Source of the DNA: Symsagittifera roscoffensis | Lineage: Eukaryota; Xenacoelomorpha; Acoela; Convolutidae | DNA: 64,000 nucleotides | Reading direction: 5' to 3' | NCBI RefSeq assembly: GCF_963678635.1 | Contig: NC_087063.1 | Span: 80,337,574 to 80,401,573, forward strand | Shown here: piece by piece, positions 1 through 12,059 of the stretch | How the letters are laid out: every line of letters starts with the position of its first letter | Position numbering within the stretch: position 1 is the first letter of the stretch | Notes under the pieces: model-generated | Seen by the model: the letters and a program-made list of their open reading frames with translations, nothing else | Told to the model about the DNA's origin: nothing | The model's database searches: none | Made by a program: the position numbers and the translations under genes

Positions 1-1982
1 TGAAGTTTTAGGAACCGGTTGGTAATTCGTGCATATATGAGAACAAATACAAAAAAAATTGAACTGTGAATAATTTTAAAAATATTTTAGAATTCCGAAT
101 TCGGAATTATACGCTCATATCGCAAGCATAGAGAAAGTCTTAAATCAATCCAAAGCTCGTTGAAGCGAAAAAAATTCAAAAAAAATTGCTCCAACAGAAC
201 TTTCAATTCTTTTTTATTGCACTCAAAAAGATTTTCACATAAAGATATATATTTTTTTCCGAGTTTCTGTTAATCCGAGTTAACCAAATTCGGAGATTTC
301 AAAAGGCAATCAAAATATTCAAGACTTGGTTATACTACGAGCAGTAACGTTTGAAATGATCAGCTTTGTCAAATGAGTTTTGTTGATTTTGGAATACCCG
401 AAATGCAATTCCTCATATCCAAATCATAACCAATTCATATCCAAATCTGTAGTAACCCAGAAATTCTAATTCAATTTCATTATCAAGCAACTTTCAGGAA
501 AATGGTTTTGCTGACTATGATATCTCTTAGTGTGTTCTAACAAGTAAAACGGAAGAAACCAGTTCTAATTTGTAAATTATTTTTCAATGCCTGCAATGGA
601 GTTCGCAAAAATCCAAACTTGATTGGTTTCACGGTTGCTCTGTTGCATTTTTACAACGCTGCTTCAAAATCACTTGAGAGCCAAATTCGTTTAAGTGGTA
701 AGGAAACGTTGCTAGGAATTAGATTGCGGCTTTCGTTTTGTTTCCACTTACCGCGATTTTTCATAGGAGACCAAACGGGTAGTTACTATATAAATTTTTT
801 TAGTTTGCATTGACGCTTAGCTGCTAATAATTTCAGTTGATTTCTTTTATTTTGCAATGAAGCAGGATATTTTGATTCAAATTTTGTTTTGTTTGACATA
901 AAAATGGAAAACCATTTAATAAAAAAAAATTCATAGAAGGATGAAAACTTTTAACTAAGACGGGTTGAATTTCCATTTTGTCTTCTGACAACTCAATACA
1001 ACGTCCTTTTCGCCATCTTTGAATTTTTCCTTAAAAACTTTCGCAAACATAGTTAAAAATCCCAAGCTAAAACAAAAATTGAACTCCATCAGAGCACAAT
1101 TCCGAGCTTCAACTGTGCACTAGATAGGCGCGTAACTTTGTGTATGTATTTTCCTGGATTCTTGTGACAAGTATTTAAACATTTTCCCAAATGTAAATGG
1201 ACTCAACTTACCAAAATTCCGTGGATTACGCGTACAAATACACGTAACGTAAATTTTGTCGGCAGATTAGTTTTTTTGCGGATTCTGCAACGAACGATTT
1301 TAGGTAACTGTTCTGGATTCCGCAGAGGCAAGTGGATTCCGCAAATTTATGCTGATTCCGCTCACACTTTGCGGTTTCCGTTTTAGTTTGTGGATTCCAC
1401 TTACAGTTGCAGAAGCCTCGACTGTTTAAATTTATTAAAACGATAAATTATTCGTATAGGGATACCACAAACTTTTCGAAATTTTGCAAAATTTGTTGCG
1501 TATATCACAATTTTTGTTGAAGATTCAGCAAAGTAGACTGTTTTCAGTGCAATTTTCACCGATGCAGTGTTTTATGTAATTGTCAGTGGAATCCAAGACA
1601 GCAAAAAAAATCAAAGAGCAGGCAAAGTTTGGCAATACAATAACGTATTGTGAATTGATCCCTAGTGTACTAGGTGTTTTAGCTGAATGCTTCTTCAATC
1701 AAACGTGAAACCAGTTTAAATCAGTGCAAAATTTTTGACAAAAGTAAATAAATATCAAAATTATTGGTCAGGAGATGGCTCTTGGAAAAATTTGCAAGCG
1801 CAAACAATGATTTTTTTTGGCTTTTCAAACTCAAATTATACTTTTCATAATTAAGCATTGGTTGCAGTGTAATTTTTTCTAGAGAAAAGATAAGAAACTT
1901 TACTTTTTTTTTACTTCCGAAACTAATCGTTTTTTAGGTCTAAAATCTTATTCAAATACAGAAGAGTAGTCAAAATTAAAAG
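1..1982. other. AT-rich intergenic DNA, no gene seen
   Basis: No open frame here has coding character, splice-site pairing or a recognisable motif. The only structure I can point to is a diverged repeat cluster at about 1200-1405, listed separately. Confidence 0.5.
1200..1405. repeat. Diverged short repeats of GTGGATTCCGC
   Basis: The motif TGGATTCCGC and near variants (GGATTACGC, GGATTCTGC, TGATTCCGC, TGGATTCCAC) recur about seven times within 200 bp. The spacing is irregular, so this looks like a decayed minisatellite. Confidence 0.5.
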
Positions 1983-2109
1983 AGCCCTACCCTGATACGA
2001 GTAGCTTTGTAGCTTTGATAATCAAATTGAATCCGAGTTTCGTTGACGACGAGAATGTCACTGCTGATGTTTGAGCTTAACAAGACTGCTCGTATCAGGG
2101 CAAAGCCCT
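1983..2109. mobile_element. Small inverted-repeat (MITE-like) element
   Basis: Inverted copies of CCCTGATACGAG(T/C)AG lie near 1990-2004 and 2086-2100 around an internal region of about 80 bp. The hexamer AGCCCT stands directly repeated at 1983-1988 and 2104-2109 and could be the target-site duplication. There is no coding capacity. The structure is that of a non-autonomous DNA transposon; I cannot name its superfamily. Confidence 0.55.
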
Positions 2110-3170
2110 GAATGTTCCGACTACCATTTAGTTGACCTCTAGTTTATTTTGGTAAATTAAATTATGACAAAACCATGAATTTTAGGCTGGTATTATCTTA
2201 GTGTTTCAATTTGAGTCGTGTATGAAATTAACAAAGCAATAACTGTCTCAACTCAAATTTGAACCATTTCTTAGAGCGGTATAATTCGCCACGTGTAAAG
2301 TATAAAACGAGCAGCTTAGACGGACTTGTTGCATGAAACTATAGTGGTATGCATACTCGCCTGAATCCATGCAGATCAAGAGAGCGATCCACGAGTTATC
2401 AAATCTTTCTAACTTTGGTCTGAATAAAAATGTATATTCCTCACTTTTCTTCGAAAGTCGGAACAGTAAAACATGCAATAAACAATAGCATTCTAAAAAA
2501 ATGTTTCATCGGTCAACACTCTCAGTTGCTAATATGGCAATTCATCAGATCCGGTTTTCAGAGTTGGTTAGTAGAATGTTAGTGGTTTCGGCTGCATGCT
2601 CCTCTAATTACACCTAAATCAAATTTAACTCAATCTTAGAAATTACCTGAGAAAAGTGAATAATTTTCGCAATTAGAAAAATCTTCACAAAATGAAGGTT
2701 GCTATCTATTACATTAACTGGTTTATCACTGTGCCACTTTGCGCTTGTGTGTGTTTTTTTTTGGGGGGGGGGGGGGGCTGGCGGGATGTTCAAATAATAT
2801 TTACTTGTTATTTTTGAATGTTGTCATAAGCAACACAAGAAACTTCGTAGCCTCCAACAGTTTTTGGATCAAAAGATTATCTCCCGCTAAATTAAAAAAG
2901 GGGAGATAGTTCACTTGGTTCGGAGCAAAAATTTTCAGCCGGTCAGATTTGAGCATGATGCAAGCACGTCTTACTGCTTCAACTTGATATTTAGCATTAG
3001 GTGGGAGATTGTTCACTCGGTATATCTAGATCTACGGGAAGGGATTATTCACATGGGGGTTAGTTTTTGTGTTAAAACAAGCACTACGCAAAAAATGTCA
3101 CCTTTCTGGTATCGAGAAGGGAAGATGTGTGGGGTGGAGATCTGTTTGTTAAAGAGATCCGAATTGTGAC
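2110..3170. other. Intergenic DNA with a 15-G homopolymer
   Basis: No convincing gene. A run of 15 G follows a T run at 2763-2777. Two similar strings containing GTGAAC(A/T)ATCTCCC on the minus strand occur near 2900-2915 and 3000-3016, a small direct repeat of unknown meaning. Confidence 0.45.
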
Positions 3171-3179
3171 CATACTCAC

Positions 3180-4063
3180 ACTTTGTGTAGTACCAGTCTG
3201 GGAGGGGTGTCCTGTTGCGGATGTCTGCATAGGGGATGCCGGACACAGTGTGGAATGGCTTCTGGATCCTGCTCCCACTCTCACTCTCCTTCTTCGCCCG
3301 GTTCACTAAACAGACAAAAAATCTAGAAGAAGCTTTTGATCAGTCATATATTCACTAAGTAGAAAAGAAAAAAATGAGCGTGAATAAACCAGCCGAAGTA
3401 TAAACCAACCGAAAATGCGCAGAGTTTATAAACCAGTCGAAAAGTTAAATCATCACAATGAAACTTTCGTAACTTTTCAATAACTTTCGTAACTGTTACT
3501 TATGTCAAACTTACGTGCCTTCGGCTGGTCGATACTTCGGCTGGTTTATACACCACCAAGAGAACATAATAAGCATCGAGAAGAGATAGTCATTAACATA
3601 GCTTCATCAAAAAATTGATCCTGTAAGCGCTAAGAAAAAATTCCTTGTTTTTCCTATATGATAATTTAACGAACACTTTATTATTAGATTTTTGATGTTA
3701 TTTGATAATTTTAATTAGTTTTGTTTAGGCAAAGTACGTACACTTCATTTCTAATCTATGATTTTGATAGAATAAAGTGTTTCTTTTTTTTCTGTCTTTG
3801 GTTTTTGCACAAAAGTTTAACCTAAAATAGATTAAAATCATTTTACGCTTGAAATCCACTTCTGGTCTGTTTCTGATCGACTCATAGGACACGCCAGAGG
3901 GTGAGTGGAAGGGCTTCTGAGCTCCATGTGATGCCCCCGCCTTGACAGGAGTCCTCGGTTTCACCACCCTCAGAGGGGGTCTGTCTCGGATCAGGAGATA
4001 GGGCACCCCTGAGGGACTGCACCCCTTTTTGCACTCTTCCGATGACCGGTTGTACCTTTCAAG
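3180..4063 (-). CDS. Partial gene: exons repeating PFH..SG..Y..IRNR
   Basis: Two minus-strand exons stand out by higher GC and matched splice sites. The downstream exon spans 3305-3180, between a pyrimidine-rich acceptor (TTGTCTGTTTAG) and a strong donor (GTGAGTATG). It is 126 nt long and is in phase 1 at both ends. The upstream exon ends at 3847 (donor GTAAAA), also in phase 1, so the two join in frame; it runs open to about 4063. Each exon encodes the motif KPFHxxSGxxYxxIRNR, and a third variant (SPSGVPYLLIRDRPPL) lies at the start of the upstream exon, giving repeats roughly 40 residues apart. Further exons must lie outside the part I can define. I do not recognise the family; a modular structural or scaffold protein is an inference only. 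Confidence 0.5.
3384..3550. mobile_element. Foldback element, ~167 bp
   Basis: The arms ATAAACCAGCCGAAGTAT at 3384 and its inverted copy ending at 3550 match perfectly over 18 nt, and the similarity continues to about 36 nt with mismatches. The loop has no coding content. It lies in the intron between the two repeat-motif exons, which is typical of a small non-autonomous transposon. Confidence 0.5.
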
Positions 4064-4459
4064 GTCAAAAGGTCAAGTTTTGCTTTCATTTGGTAAGAAT
4101 AACCCCTCAAGTGAAAACAATTTTTGATTCCACAATTGCTGGAATTATGAAGTTGGAATTATACGATTTTCAAAAAATCAGCACCAGTTCATATGAAGGT
4201 TGAAAAAAATAGCATTTATCATAGTAAGAAACCAATTATTAATTCTACAAGCTGTTTTTGTTAAGTCCATTAAAATCAAAATAACGAGCTTGGTCCCGAC
4301 GAAACTTATCGCTGAAACTTGAAATGTGAAATTCGAAATCTAGTTTTCAAAATCTATGTAAGTTGGATTGACTCCTTCAAGGTACTTCTTCATAGATTAT
4401 CTTTAGACTCCCAAAAGATGGTTACGTAGCAGAAATCAAAATCTCTAGAATTAAAAACG

Positions 4460-5971
4460 CTACCGCAAAATTCTTGAATTGCACCTGGTTAAATTGTACT
4501 GTCCATCCATTAGGTCATCAGCTCCAGTGACAGTTGATTCGTTCTTTTCCGGAAGCTGTCCGGGTGAGACTTCTGATGACTCATCTACTTGTTTACTGAC
4601 AACAACCTCCTCGACTTTTTCAGCAGGTGGCTCAGTTACAATCTCAGGCGTCACTTCTAAAGCGTAATTCTTTATTTTCTAATGAGTTTAGAAGTATTAT
4701 TATTTCAAGTGTCACTTCTTAAGCGCATTTCTGAACCTATTAATGAGTTCAAAAAATTGTTTGGTAAACTGAAAACAACTTAAAAACCATAACAAAATCA
4801 AAAGGTTCTAAATTTTTTACGCTCGTACCACGATGAAGTTGAGGCAATTTTTTGGCAGAGACAAATTATTATACATGTGGTGAGTACAAATCAGATCAGA
4901 TTAGTGATGGTATCAAAAAGCTGATCATTAGAAGCAATTGATGAATATGAGTAATGATTGTAACTTAAAGAAAAAAAATCAAACAAACCATCAACCATAT
5001 AATTATCCTTATCAATTGATTAATGTTTTTTGAATAGTTGATAATGATTTTTTACAGTTAGGCTCAAGAGTTGTATTTTATTGCTCGAACCATTGTAATC
5101 TGGATCTTGAGCTGGTTGCGACGTTTTTTGAGGAACTTCTTTATTCCCACCCATCTCTGGCTTAACATGTTGTTTTCCCTGATGATGCTGGTTATGATGA
5201 AGGTCATGAGCTTGGTGATGCATACCCTTACCATGTTTCGGTTTACCAGCTAGCAAATATCAATTTCAAAATCTGCCAGTATGAAGGAAATTTTTTTAAA
5301 CCAATTATTCTATATAATGCTTTAAAGGTAAAAGGTCAGAGGCTGATCTAGACTTTTCGCGAGGTGAAGAAGGCATTTAGTTTTTTCCCATTTTTATCAA
5401 AATATCTATTTTTTTTCCAATATAAATTTTTTTGTGCTCTGGCTGAAATTATGATTTATGAATGAACACTGATAATATTCAATTCTACGAACCTTCTGGT
5501 TTACTGTGCTCGGCATGCTTTGGCTCCTCATGATGTTGACCTTTAACCGGCGCACTTTTCTTGCGTTGATGTAGTTCTTTCACCTGTTCTTTTGTTAGTT
5601 TAGCCGCTGCTTCCGGTTTAACTTTAGTTTTAGATTGCGGTTCGACTCCGGCTCCAGCCCCAACTTTTTCCAGCGGAACTTTACCAGTTTGTTTCACATT
5701 TGGTGCCTTTTTTGAAGGGTTTGCTTGGGTTTTGGCTGGTCCACCAGGGCTTGGAGTTCCTTGTGGTTGGGCAGCTTTTTTTGTCCCTTGATTAGCAGAC
5801 GGGTTCACATTTTTCAGCTCTACGAAAAATATACTTTTGATTTCTTAGGATATTGCAAAAATCACGAATTGTTTTTAATTGATTTTGATAACATTTTTTT
5901 TGAAACTAACCTGATATAGTCAAATAACTGAGAAAAACAACCAAAACGACAACTTGGACTTTTAATGACAT
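4460..5971 (-). CDS. Secreted Lys/His/Pro-rich protein, four exons
   Basis: The start ATG is at 5971. Exon 1 (5971-5911) encodes a hydrophobic signal peptide (MSLKVQVVVLVVFLSYLTIS). Exon 2 (5819-5493) is rich in Lys, Pro, Ala and Gln. Exon 3 (5249-5091) is rich in His, Lys and Gln with HH pairs. Exon 4 (4656-4460) is acidic and ends in TAG. All introns begin with GTTA or GTTC, end in TAG, and interrupt phase 1, so the exons join to 744 nt (247 aa) without a frame conflict. The mature protein looks disordered and of low complexity, plausibly extracellular matrix or metal-binding (inference from the His clusters). I do not recognise a family. The last exon could instead use a donor at CAG/GTGCAA near its end, which would extend the gene beyond 4460. 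Confidence 0.7.
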
Positions 5972-5999
5972 TTGAAGCGATTATTTTATTTCAACAATT

Positions 6000-6405
6000 T
6001 CATGAAAATTTCAGCAAAACTAAGCAAAACGGAGGGATAATGATTTAAGCTTTGTGCGGCAGTTGAATTATATTGCGGTTCTGTTTCTGTGGTTAATCCT
6101 TCCTACCAACTAAAGGACCGAAAGAATCAAGATTGGACCTGAAGAATTTATGCAGTTTCAGTTCTACCGTTTCTGCAAAAGAGACAAATTGATAGGGGAA
6201 TAGCTCAATTCTTCCAGCATGTTAGGAATAAGATTTTGCTTTCGGGTCCACTTAGCAGCAAAGTTGTTGGCCTGCAAGCATGTTTTTGTGAAGTGATATT
6301 AAAGAAGCATGTTTAGGAAATTGTGGCCCTGAGTTGGTCCTTAAGTTGTTTTTCCACAGCGAGCGAGATCAAAAGAACTTTTTCTTTTCAAAAAAACCTC
6401 ATAAT
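6000..6405. other. Upstream flank of the secreted-protein gene
   Basis: Probable promoter side of the minus-strand gene ending at 5971. I see no clear TATA box or other site that I would defend. Confidence 0.3.
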
Positions 6406-7059
6406 CTACGCGGGTCGAGGTGCTCAGTTTATGTTTCGACTTTTAAGTTTGAGAGCATGTCAGTGCTCGATCGAGAAAAGGGTTTGGGTCGAGCTGAAAT
6501 TCGAAACATAAATCGGTTACGGTCGAATTATACCAAATATTCTGCCGTAATTCGGAATCCAAATGAAAAATTTGTTTCAAGTATCAAACCGATTTTTTTA
6601 ACGTTTTCGACTCAATTCGCAAACGAGTACTCGAAAAAATAGAAAAATAGCTGAAATATAGTTCATCTCTAAAAATCATTCATTTGGCAAGAATCTCAAA
6701 GCATTTTATTCTGATCACAAAGCATTAAAAGATATTACCCGAAAAGCATAATTTATATCGTTTAAATTTGGATGATGTTTGAAATGCGAACATGTTGTTT
6801 GAAAGTCGAAATATACCAGAATTCTGCGAGCACGGTCGACACATATCTTGCTTGGGTCGAACTCGGTCGAGCACTTTTTTTCAGTCGACAACGGTGAACA
6901 CATACCTTGATCGCGTCTAGCACGGTCAAGCACAATTTGTTCGGTCGAGCACGGTCGACAAACACTTAGCGTGGGTCGAACACGGTCGACCACGTTCGAA
7001 ACATATCAAATTTTAGTTGATACTGTCGAAACATAAAGTGAGCACCTCGACCCCTGTAG
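6406..7059. mobile_element. 654-bp TIR element with GGTCGA repeats
   Basis: The termini are inverted copies of CTAC..GGGTCGAGGTGCTCA followed by TTTATGTTTCGAC, about 35 bp with three mismatches (6406-6440 and 7025-7059). The right half contains many GGTCGA / CACGGTCGA motifs at irregular spacing. No transposase is encoded, so it is non-autonomous. I found no convincing target duplication. Confidence 0.6.
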
Positions 7060-7560
7060 TGACCAGAAAAGTGGCGTTCCATGGATAAAATTTGATTATA
7101 TTAATTTTATTGTCAGTGTCTATGAAATACAAGTAGAAACTAATCAATTAAAAACATCTTTAGCTTTTATTTGATGAAGTATTAAAATCCATTGCAAATC
7201 AATGATAATCGATTATTTTTATCGTTCATAAATACGACAATGAAACTCTATTGTAATCGTTCTTTCCCACTTTGTTGAGATGCGAAGTTCAACGCACAAA
7301 AAATCTTTTTTACGTTTTAAACTTAAGTTGTTACTTGTCCGATTTTTTGTCTGCGTTACTTTGATTTTTGTTATTCTTCTATTTTACTCTGTTACGCAAT
7401 TTTGTTCCTTTCAACATTTTATTTAAATTAATCTCAAAATTTGGGGATAGGGTGGGTAAAAATGGAGGTGGAATAATTTAGCAAGTGATTGCGAGCCAAA
7501 AAAAAAATACTAATTTTTTAAAGTCTTTTTATAATTTGAAAGTCTTTTTTTTTTATAAAA
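7060..7560. other. AT-rich spacer
   Basis: Nothing beyond A/T runs is visible here. Confidence 0.4.
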
Positions 7561-7577
7561 CTGACCGAGAAAAACTG

Positions 7578-7790
7578 GTTGAATAGTTTGGGAGGGGGAA
7601 GGGGGCAAGAATTACAATCCAGCTGGGGAGGATTGGTTGGTTCTGGTAGAGAGAGGAGGAGGGTGGTTGGTCAGGTGGGGAGAGGGGTTGGCTCAGGTGG
7701 GAGGGGGTTAGTTCAGGTGCGTGATGGTGGGGTAAGGCACAAAGGGGGAAAAGCGGCAAACTGTGGGGGCGGGGTGTAAAGGGGGCAACG
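7578..7790. repeat. G-rich minisatellite
   Basis: The plus strand carries many runs of three to six G separated by short T/A/C spacers (GGTGGGAGGGGGTTAG-type units, GGTTGG, CAGGTGGG). Periodicity is loose. The density of G runs would permit quadruplex folding. Apparent open frames on both strands are products of the repeat. Confidence 0.6.
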
Positions 7791-8870
7791 GGATAAACGA
7801 ATGGGGGCTCAACGGAATCATTTGATAACCGAAGAAGTTTTTTTGCAAAACAATATGAGGTCAAAATTTTCACTGGATATACGCACAATTTTTTGGTCTG
7901 CATGTTCCTGGATTCCAGATGCAAGTCTTTAAACATGTTCAAATTTTGTCAGAACGATGAAAGAGAGAATGATAGAACAGAAGAAGAACAAAGGGAGCGT
8001 CCTTGTTGTGCAATCCGCACATAATTTTTAAAATAAACATTTTGGCCTCGCGATGAACTTTGCAAGACGCGAACTAAAATTAGGGGGAAAAATCCATTTT
8101 ATTTGATTATAATTAATTTTAAAGGGATTTGAAAAATCAATCGATTTTTTATTCCATTTTTTTTGGTCTGAGGGCAACGATTATATTTTAGATTGATAAG
8201 ACTTTATCATTATATTTTTTATTGATAAGATTTTAGAACGTAAGAATTCATTGAAACGAATTTTTTTTTCACTTTTCTTAGAAATTCTCAGAGTCATCTA
8301 TTTGCCAGAAAAATTTATTTCAGGTTTTGTTGTCAGGAATGAGAATAAAACATTTACAGCGACATTTTCATCGATCGCTTGAACCTAACAAATAATATTG
8401 AAAACCGAAGCAGTTCTTAACGAAACGAGTCAACGTTCCGATCACAAGGAATTATTTTTGGAGAAACTTGGTAGAAAATAAGTGTCATTTTTTTGAAAGC
8501 TTTTTTTTACAATTAATTTTCAGGCGGCGCTAGAAGCAACTAACGAAGTTAGTTTTCAATAGCTTAATTAAAGGTTCAAATACGTTTTTTTCGTAGTATG
8601 AAAAAAGTTCCAGCAAAGTATTGAAGCGAATAAAATTCGCTCTCTGTCTAATGGATTTGATGCTCAAATTTATTCAAATCTTTTTTAGGCCACAAACTTT
8701 TTTGATTGTTTTAACCATGTTTTCTGAAAGTTACTTTGAGAGCTATAAGACAGATGATTCTTACTTCCGCTTTCAGCGCCAGCCGGGCCAAAAACCGCGA
8801 CTCATGTTGCGACCGAAATGGGTCGCCAGAATGGATTTTCTGGGACCGATATTCCATCATCCCTACAGGA
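7790..8870. other. AT-rich intergenic DNA
   Basis: No gene supported. A stretch near 7870-7940 (ending TTCCTGGATTCCAG and TTTAAACATG) resembles one near 1140-1190 (TTCCTGGATTCTTG, TTTAAACATT), so both may be copies of a dispersed repeat. Confidence 0.4.
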
Positions 8871-8874
8871 GGCT

Positions 8875-9330
8875 TGAGTCGCAAAAAGTCTCAACATAGC
8901 TAATTTGGGCCGCGCAAAGTCGCAGCATAGCAAATTTGGGTCGCGCAAAGTCGCAGCATTGCTAACTTGGGTAGCGAAAAGTCGCAACATAACATATTTG
9001 GGTCGCTCGAAATTGCAACATAGCTAATTTGGGTCGCGCGAAGTCGCAACATGGCCAATTTCGGTGAGGCAAAGTCACAAAAAAAACGACTTTGGGTCGC
9101 ACAAAGTCGCAGCATAGCTAACTTAATAGCGCAAAGTCGCAAAATAACTAATTTGGGTCAATCGAAGTTGCAACATACCTAATTTGGGTTGCGCAAAGTC
9201 GCAACATGGGTCGCGCAAAGTCACAAGAATGGTCGCGCAAAGACGCAACATGCGTCACGCAAAGTCGCAACATGAGTCGCGCAAAGTCGCAACATGGCTT
9301 GCGCAAGGTCGCAACATGGGTTGCAGAATT
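8875..9330. repeat. Minisatellite with CGCAAAGTCGCAACAT core
   Basis: Units of roughly 28-32 bp with consensus TTGGGTCGCGCAAAGTCG then CAACATAGCTAA repeat about a dozen times. The last few units shorten to 20-21 bp (GGTCGCGCAAAGTCGCAACA). The repeat creates long spurious open frames with an RLCATQ-type pattern on the minus strand. Confidence 0.7.
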
Positions 9331-10100
9331 CTGGGGGCGTAATTTCGCCAAAATTACCTTGTTTTCGTGCTTTTTTTGTTTAATGCTTTTGCGAGATTTG
9401 CCTTCATCTGGCAAGATTTGCGAAAAAAGATCTGCATGATTCTGCATATAAACACTAAATTGTTTCTATTATTTGTGCTGTTTTTCTTAGAATCTGTTTT
9501 TTGTGAAGTTTCTGCTAGTTGCTAACAGATACTTAGCAAATTTTCAAATTTTCAAGAGGAGATTGCTTGTTATGTTTCAGCTCAGACGATGAAAACATAG
9601 AAAGTTAGCTGGAATGCACAATCAAGGTTCCCAAAAACATATGCATCAATTTGAAAAAAAAAATTTAAATGAAGAAAATTAGACTTCTGTTTATTCACAC
9701 AATTAAATTTTCAAACTATAACTCTAATTTACATCATTTGAAAAGTTTCTGTTTTTCAAAAATTGTAATAATAGTTTTTGGCGAAAATGGTAAGAGTTTG
9801 TTAATTCAGATCTTTCATTGAAATGCGGAAATTAATGTAATATCACCTTTGCAATTTTTATGCGCGAAAATATATAGATAAAGCAAAAAATCTTTGGTTT
9901 TAATTAATGACTAAAGTACAATTCCAAATAAAATCACGATATTTCTCATTGCGTGCAGCAAAATAAAATCAGAGAATTGTTTAAATCTAATTAGACTAAA
10001 CATCAAGGGTTAGATGTACATACAAACAAAGATCGTTCTGCGAGTTAAAAGAGTTTTGATCAGTCTGCGTTAAAAGTTTTGTGAGTTCTTTCGGCCTCAG
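9331..10100. other. AT-rich intergenic DNA
   Basis: I see no gene, repeat or RNA here. Confidence 0.4.
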
Positions 10101-10109
10101 TTCTCGTTT

Positions 10110-10420
10110 CTATGTCGATTGACGGGAATATGTCGCTATCGCGATCGTGTTCATCAATTTTCTTATTTTCTTTTTCACGACTTATTTCGAGTCCATCGAC
10201 GATAATGAGGTTGTGTAGCATTCAGTGGTCTCCTTCACCAACGTTGGATTGGCTGCAAAGTTGTCCAGAGTGGTCAGTTTTGATGAAAGGAAGTCAATTT
10301 GGATCGTGCTATGTCTTAGATGTCTTTGGAGCTTTTTTAGACCGCTTTATTGGTTAGAGACACTACTGGGATTGGAGACTCATCCGATTTTTCCAAACAA
10401 GTCAATTATCACCTTGTGGT
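10110..10420 (-). pseudogene. Possible continuation of the Gypsy remnant
   Basis: The minus strand contains an open stretch rich in Ser/Thr/Leu (for example KLTTLDNFAANPTLVKETTE) with coding-like texture, directly downstream of the integrase remnant in that orientation. It could be part of the same decayed element. I do not recognise a domain. Confidence 0.25.
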
Positions 10421-12000
10421 GACACTTTGTTCACGAACCCCCTCTCTCCGTTAAATTTAGGAGGGCCAGGGTTTCTTCTAGGTCTGGAGTAGCTGCCCGA
10501 AGTAAGGCCGGATTCCAGAGTATTTTTTGATGAAATCTCAATGGACATTGGGTTGTCGCTCGTGCTAGCCGATGAAGTTTTATGGGTGCCAATATGTAAG
10601 GTCATCGGTGACTGGTAGTCTCGAAGAATCTAGAGAAATTTCAAAACTGAAAGATTGGGAACCTGACCTTATGCTTGAATCTGTGCCCAAGTAGTCATAC
10701 TAAACATTGTCCGAATAGATTAAATCTAATAAAGGGGCAGAAATCAATTTTTTTGGAAGAAGACGGTTCTGAGATACTGGAGTCCAATCTCTCAGACGGA
10801 CGGTGAGTTTCTCGTTCTCTTTCCTGCTTAAATGTCAATGCTCGATAAAGTATTAATTTCCTGAAAAATAGATAGGTTTTTCTGGGTTTGTGACCGTTTG
10901 TGAGTCTTATTGTGTGGGTTGAGTCATCTAAAACCTTCCTATTATGTGGTTGAACATTAGCAAGACCCATTTTGTCTTTCTGTACAATTTTCCAAAACCA
11001 GTTAACTCCTGGGTGATTGGTTTCGAGATATCCATCTTCTACTTCTTCATTCATCCCAGTCCTGGATCTTGACATCATTGTGATCAGTTTCTTTTCATCA
11101 AAATCCATTGCGTGTGAGACGTGGTTTTTCCTAAATGTTTTAAAATGTTGTAAGAAAGGTGTGCATGCAATTGCTGAATTTTAAATTGATGGAAGGTTCA
11201 AGATGGTTTAATCAATCGCTGAGCTTGAGGTCGGTTTAGATTCGTAGAACGATTTTGCTGAGAATTTCGCATTTTTGTTTAATTTAAGCGTTCTACAACT
11301 CGTTTGGTTAAAGATTCCCGCTCTACACAAAATAAGATTATTATGATTTTTCTGGCAGAATTCTATAAATCAGTTTGGTATAGGACACGACCCATATATT
11401 TTGAAAAGCCGTGTAGATTGCAGTAATCAGTAAAGAAGGAAAAGAAAGAAAGGTTGATGTGGTATTTATCATTTTCGCCGAAGAGAACTTTGTAAGTCTA
11501 TCGATGGATAATAGCACAATTTTAGGTACGCCCCAGTTCATATCGAACAAGCCAGTAAAACCCAAATATATTTCTTCAATAGATTTTCAGCTCGGGAAGT
11601 TTCTGCAAGTTAGCCGCTCTCATGATATTTTTCTACAGGCTTTTATGCTTTGAGAGCAGTTTCTACCGTGATGATAGTTTTCCCTGTAAAGGTAGGTCCA
11701 GCAAATGTTTTCAGTGAGAGCTTTCATGCCGTATGGTTGTCCAGTATGGTTTACGCGAAGAAGATTCATGAAAAGTGATCTGAGAGCTGCTATTTCGATA
11801 TGTTCCTCGTCGTTAAGCAATAGTGCATCTCGACCTGGATGTCTCGTTGAAAGACTTTCAGGTAAGCTCCAAATATGTCCAAGGGTTCTCCAATTCGCTC
11901 GCAGTCCTAACTTCCACCAAAAAATTGTCCTTATTAATCATCAGTCGAATTGACTTGGTAGAACAGTGGTCGGTAAACATTAATGGGGAAGATGGTAGTT
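10402..12000 (-). pseudogene. Ty3/Gypsy integrase remnant
   Basis: Read on the minus strand, the segment at 11820-11620 resembles the integrase zinc-binding region: NHTGQPYGMKAL, then W.YLYRE, then NCSQSIKAC, with some expected Cys/His positions altered. The segment at 11565-11341 resembles the start of the catalytic core (LGFTGLFDMNWG...VLLSIDRLTKF). 11108-10695 and 10605-10402 look like the C-terminal part (RKVLDDSTHTIRLTNGH; RRNPGPPKF). Stops and frame changes separate these blocks, so the gene is dead. This integrase differs clearly from that of the large plus-strand element, so it belongs to another Gypsy lineage. Confidence 0.55.
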
Positions 12001-12059
12001 TAATGGGGAAGATGGTAGATGATGGTTAGAATATTTGAGGGTTAGACTTTTTAATTTAC

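Noticed and set aside
7553..7942. 129-codon minus-strand frame rich in Pro
   Set aside because: It is the complement of the G-rich minisatellite.
8802..9447. Minus-strand frames with repeated LRLCATQ pattern
   Set aside because: They are products of the CGCAAAGTCGCAACAT minisatellite.
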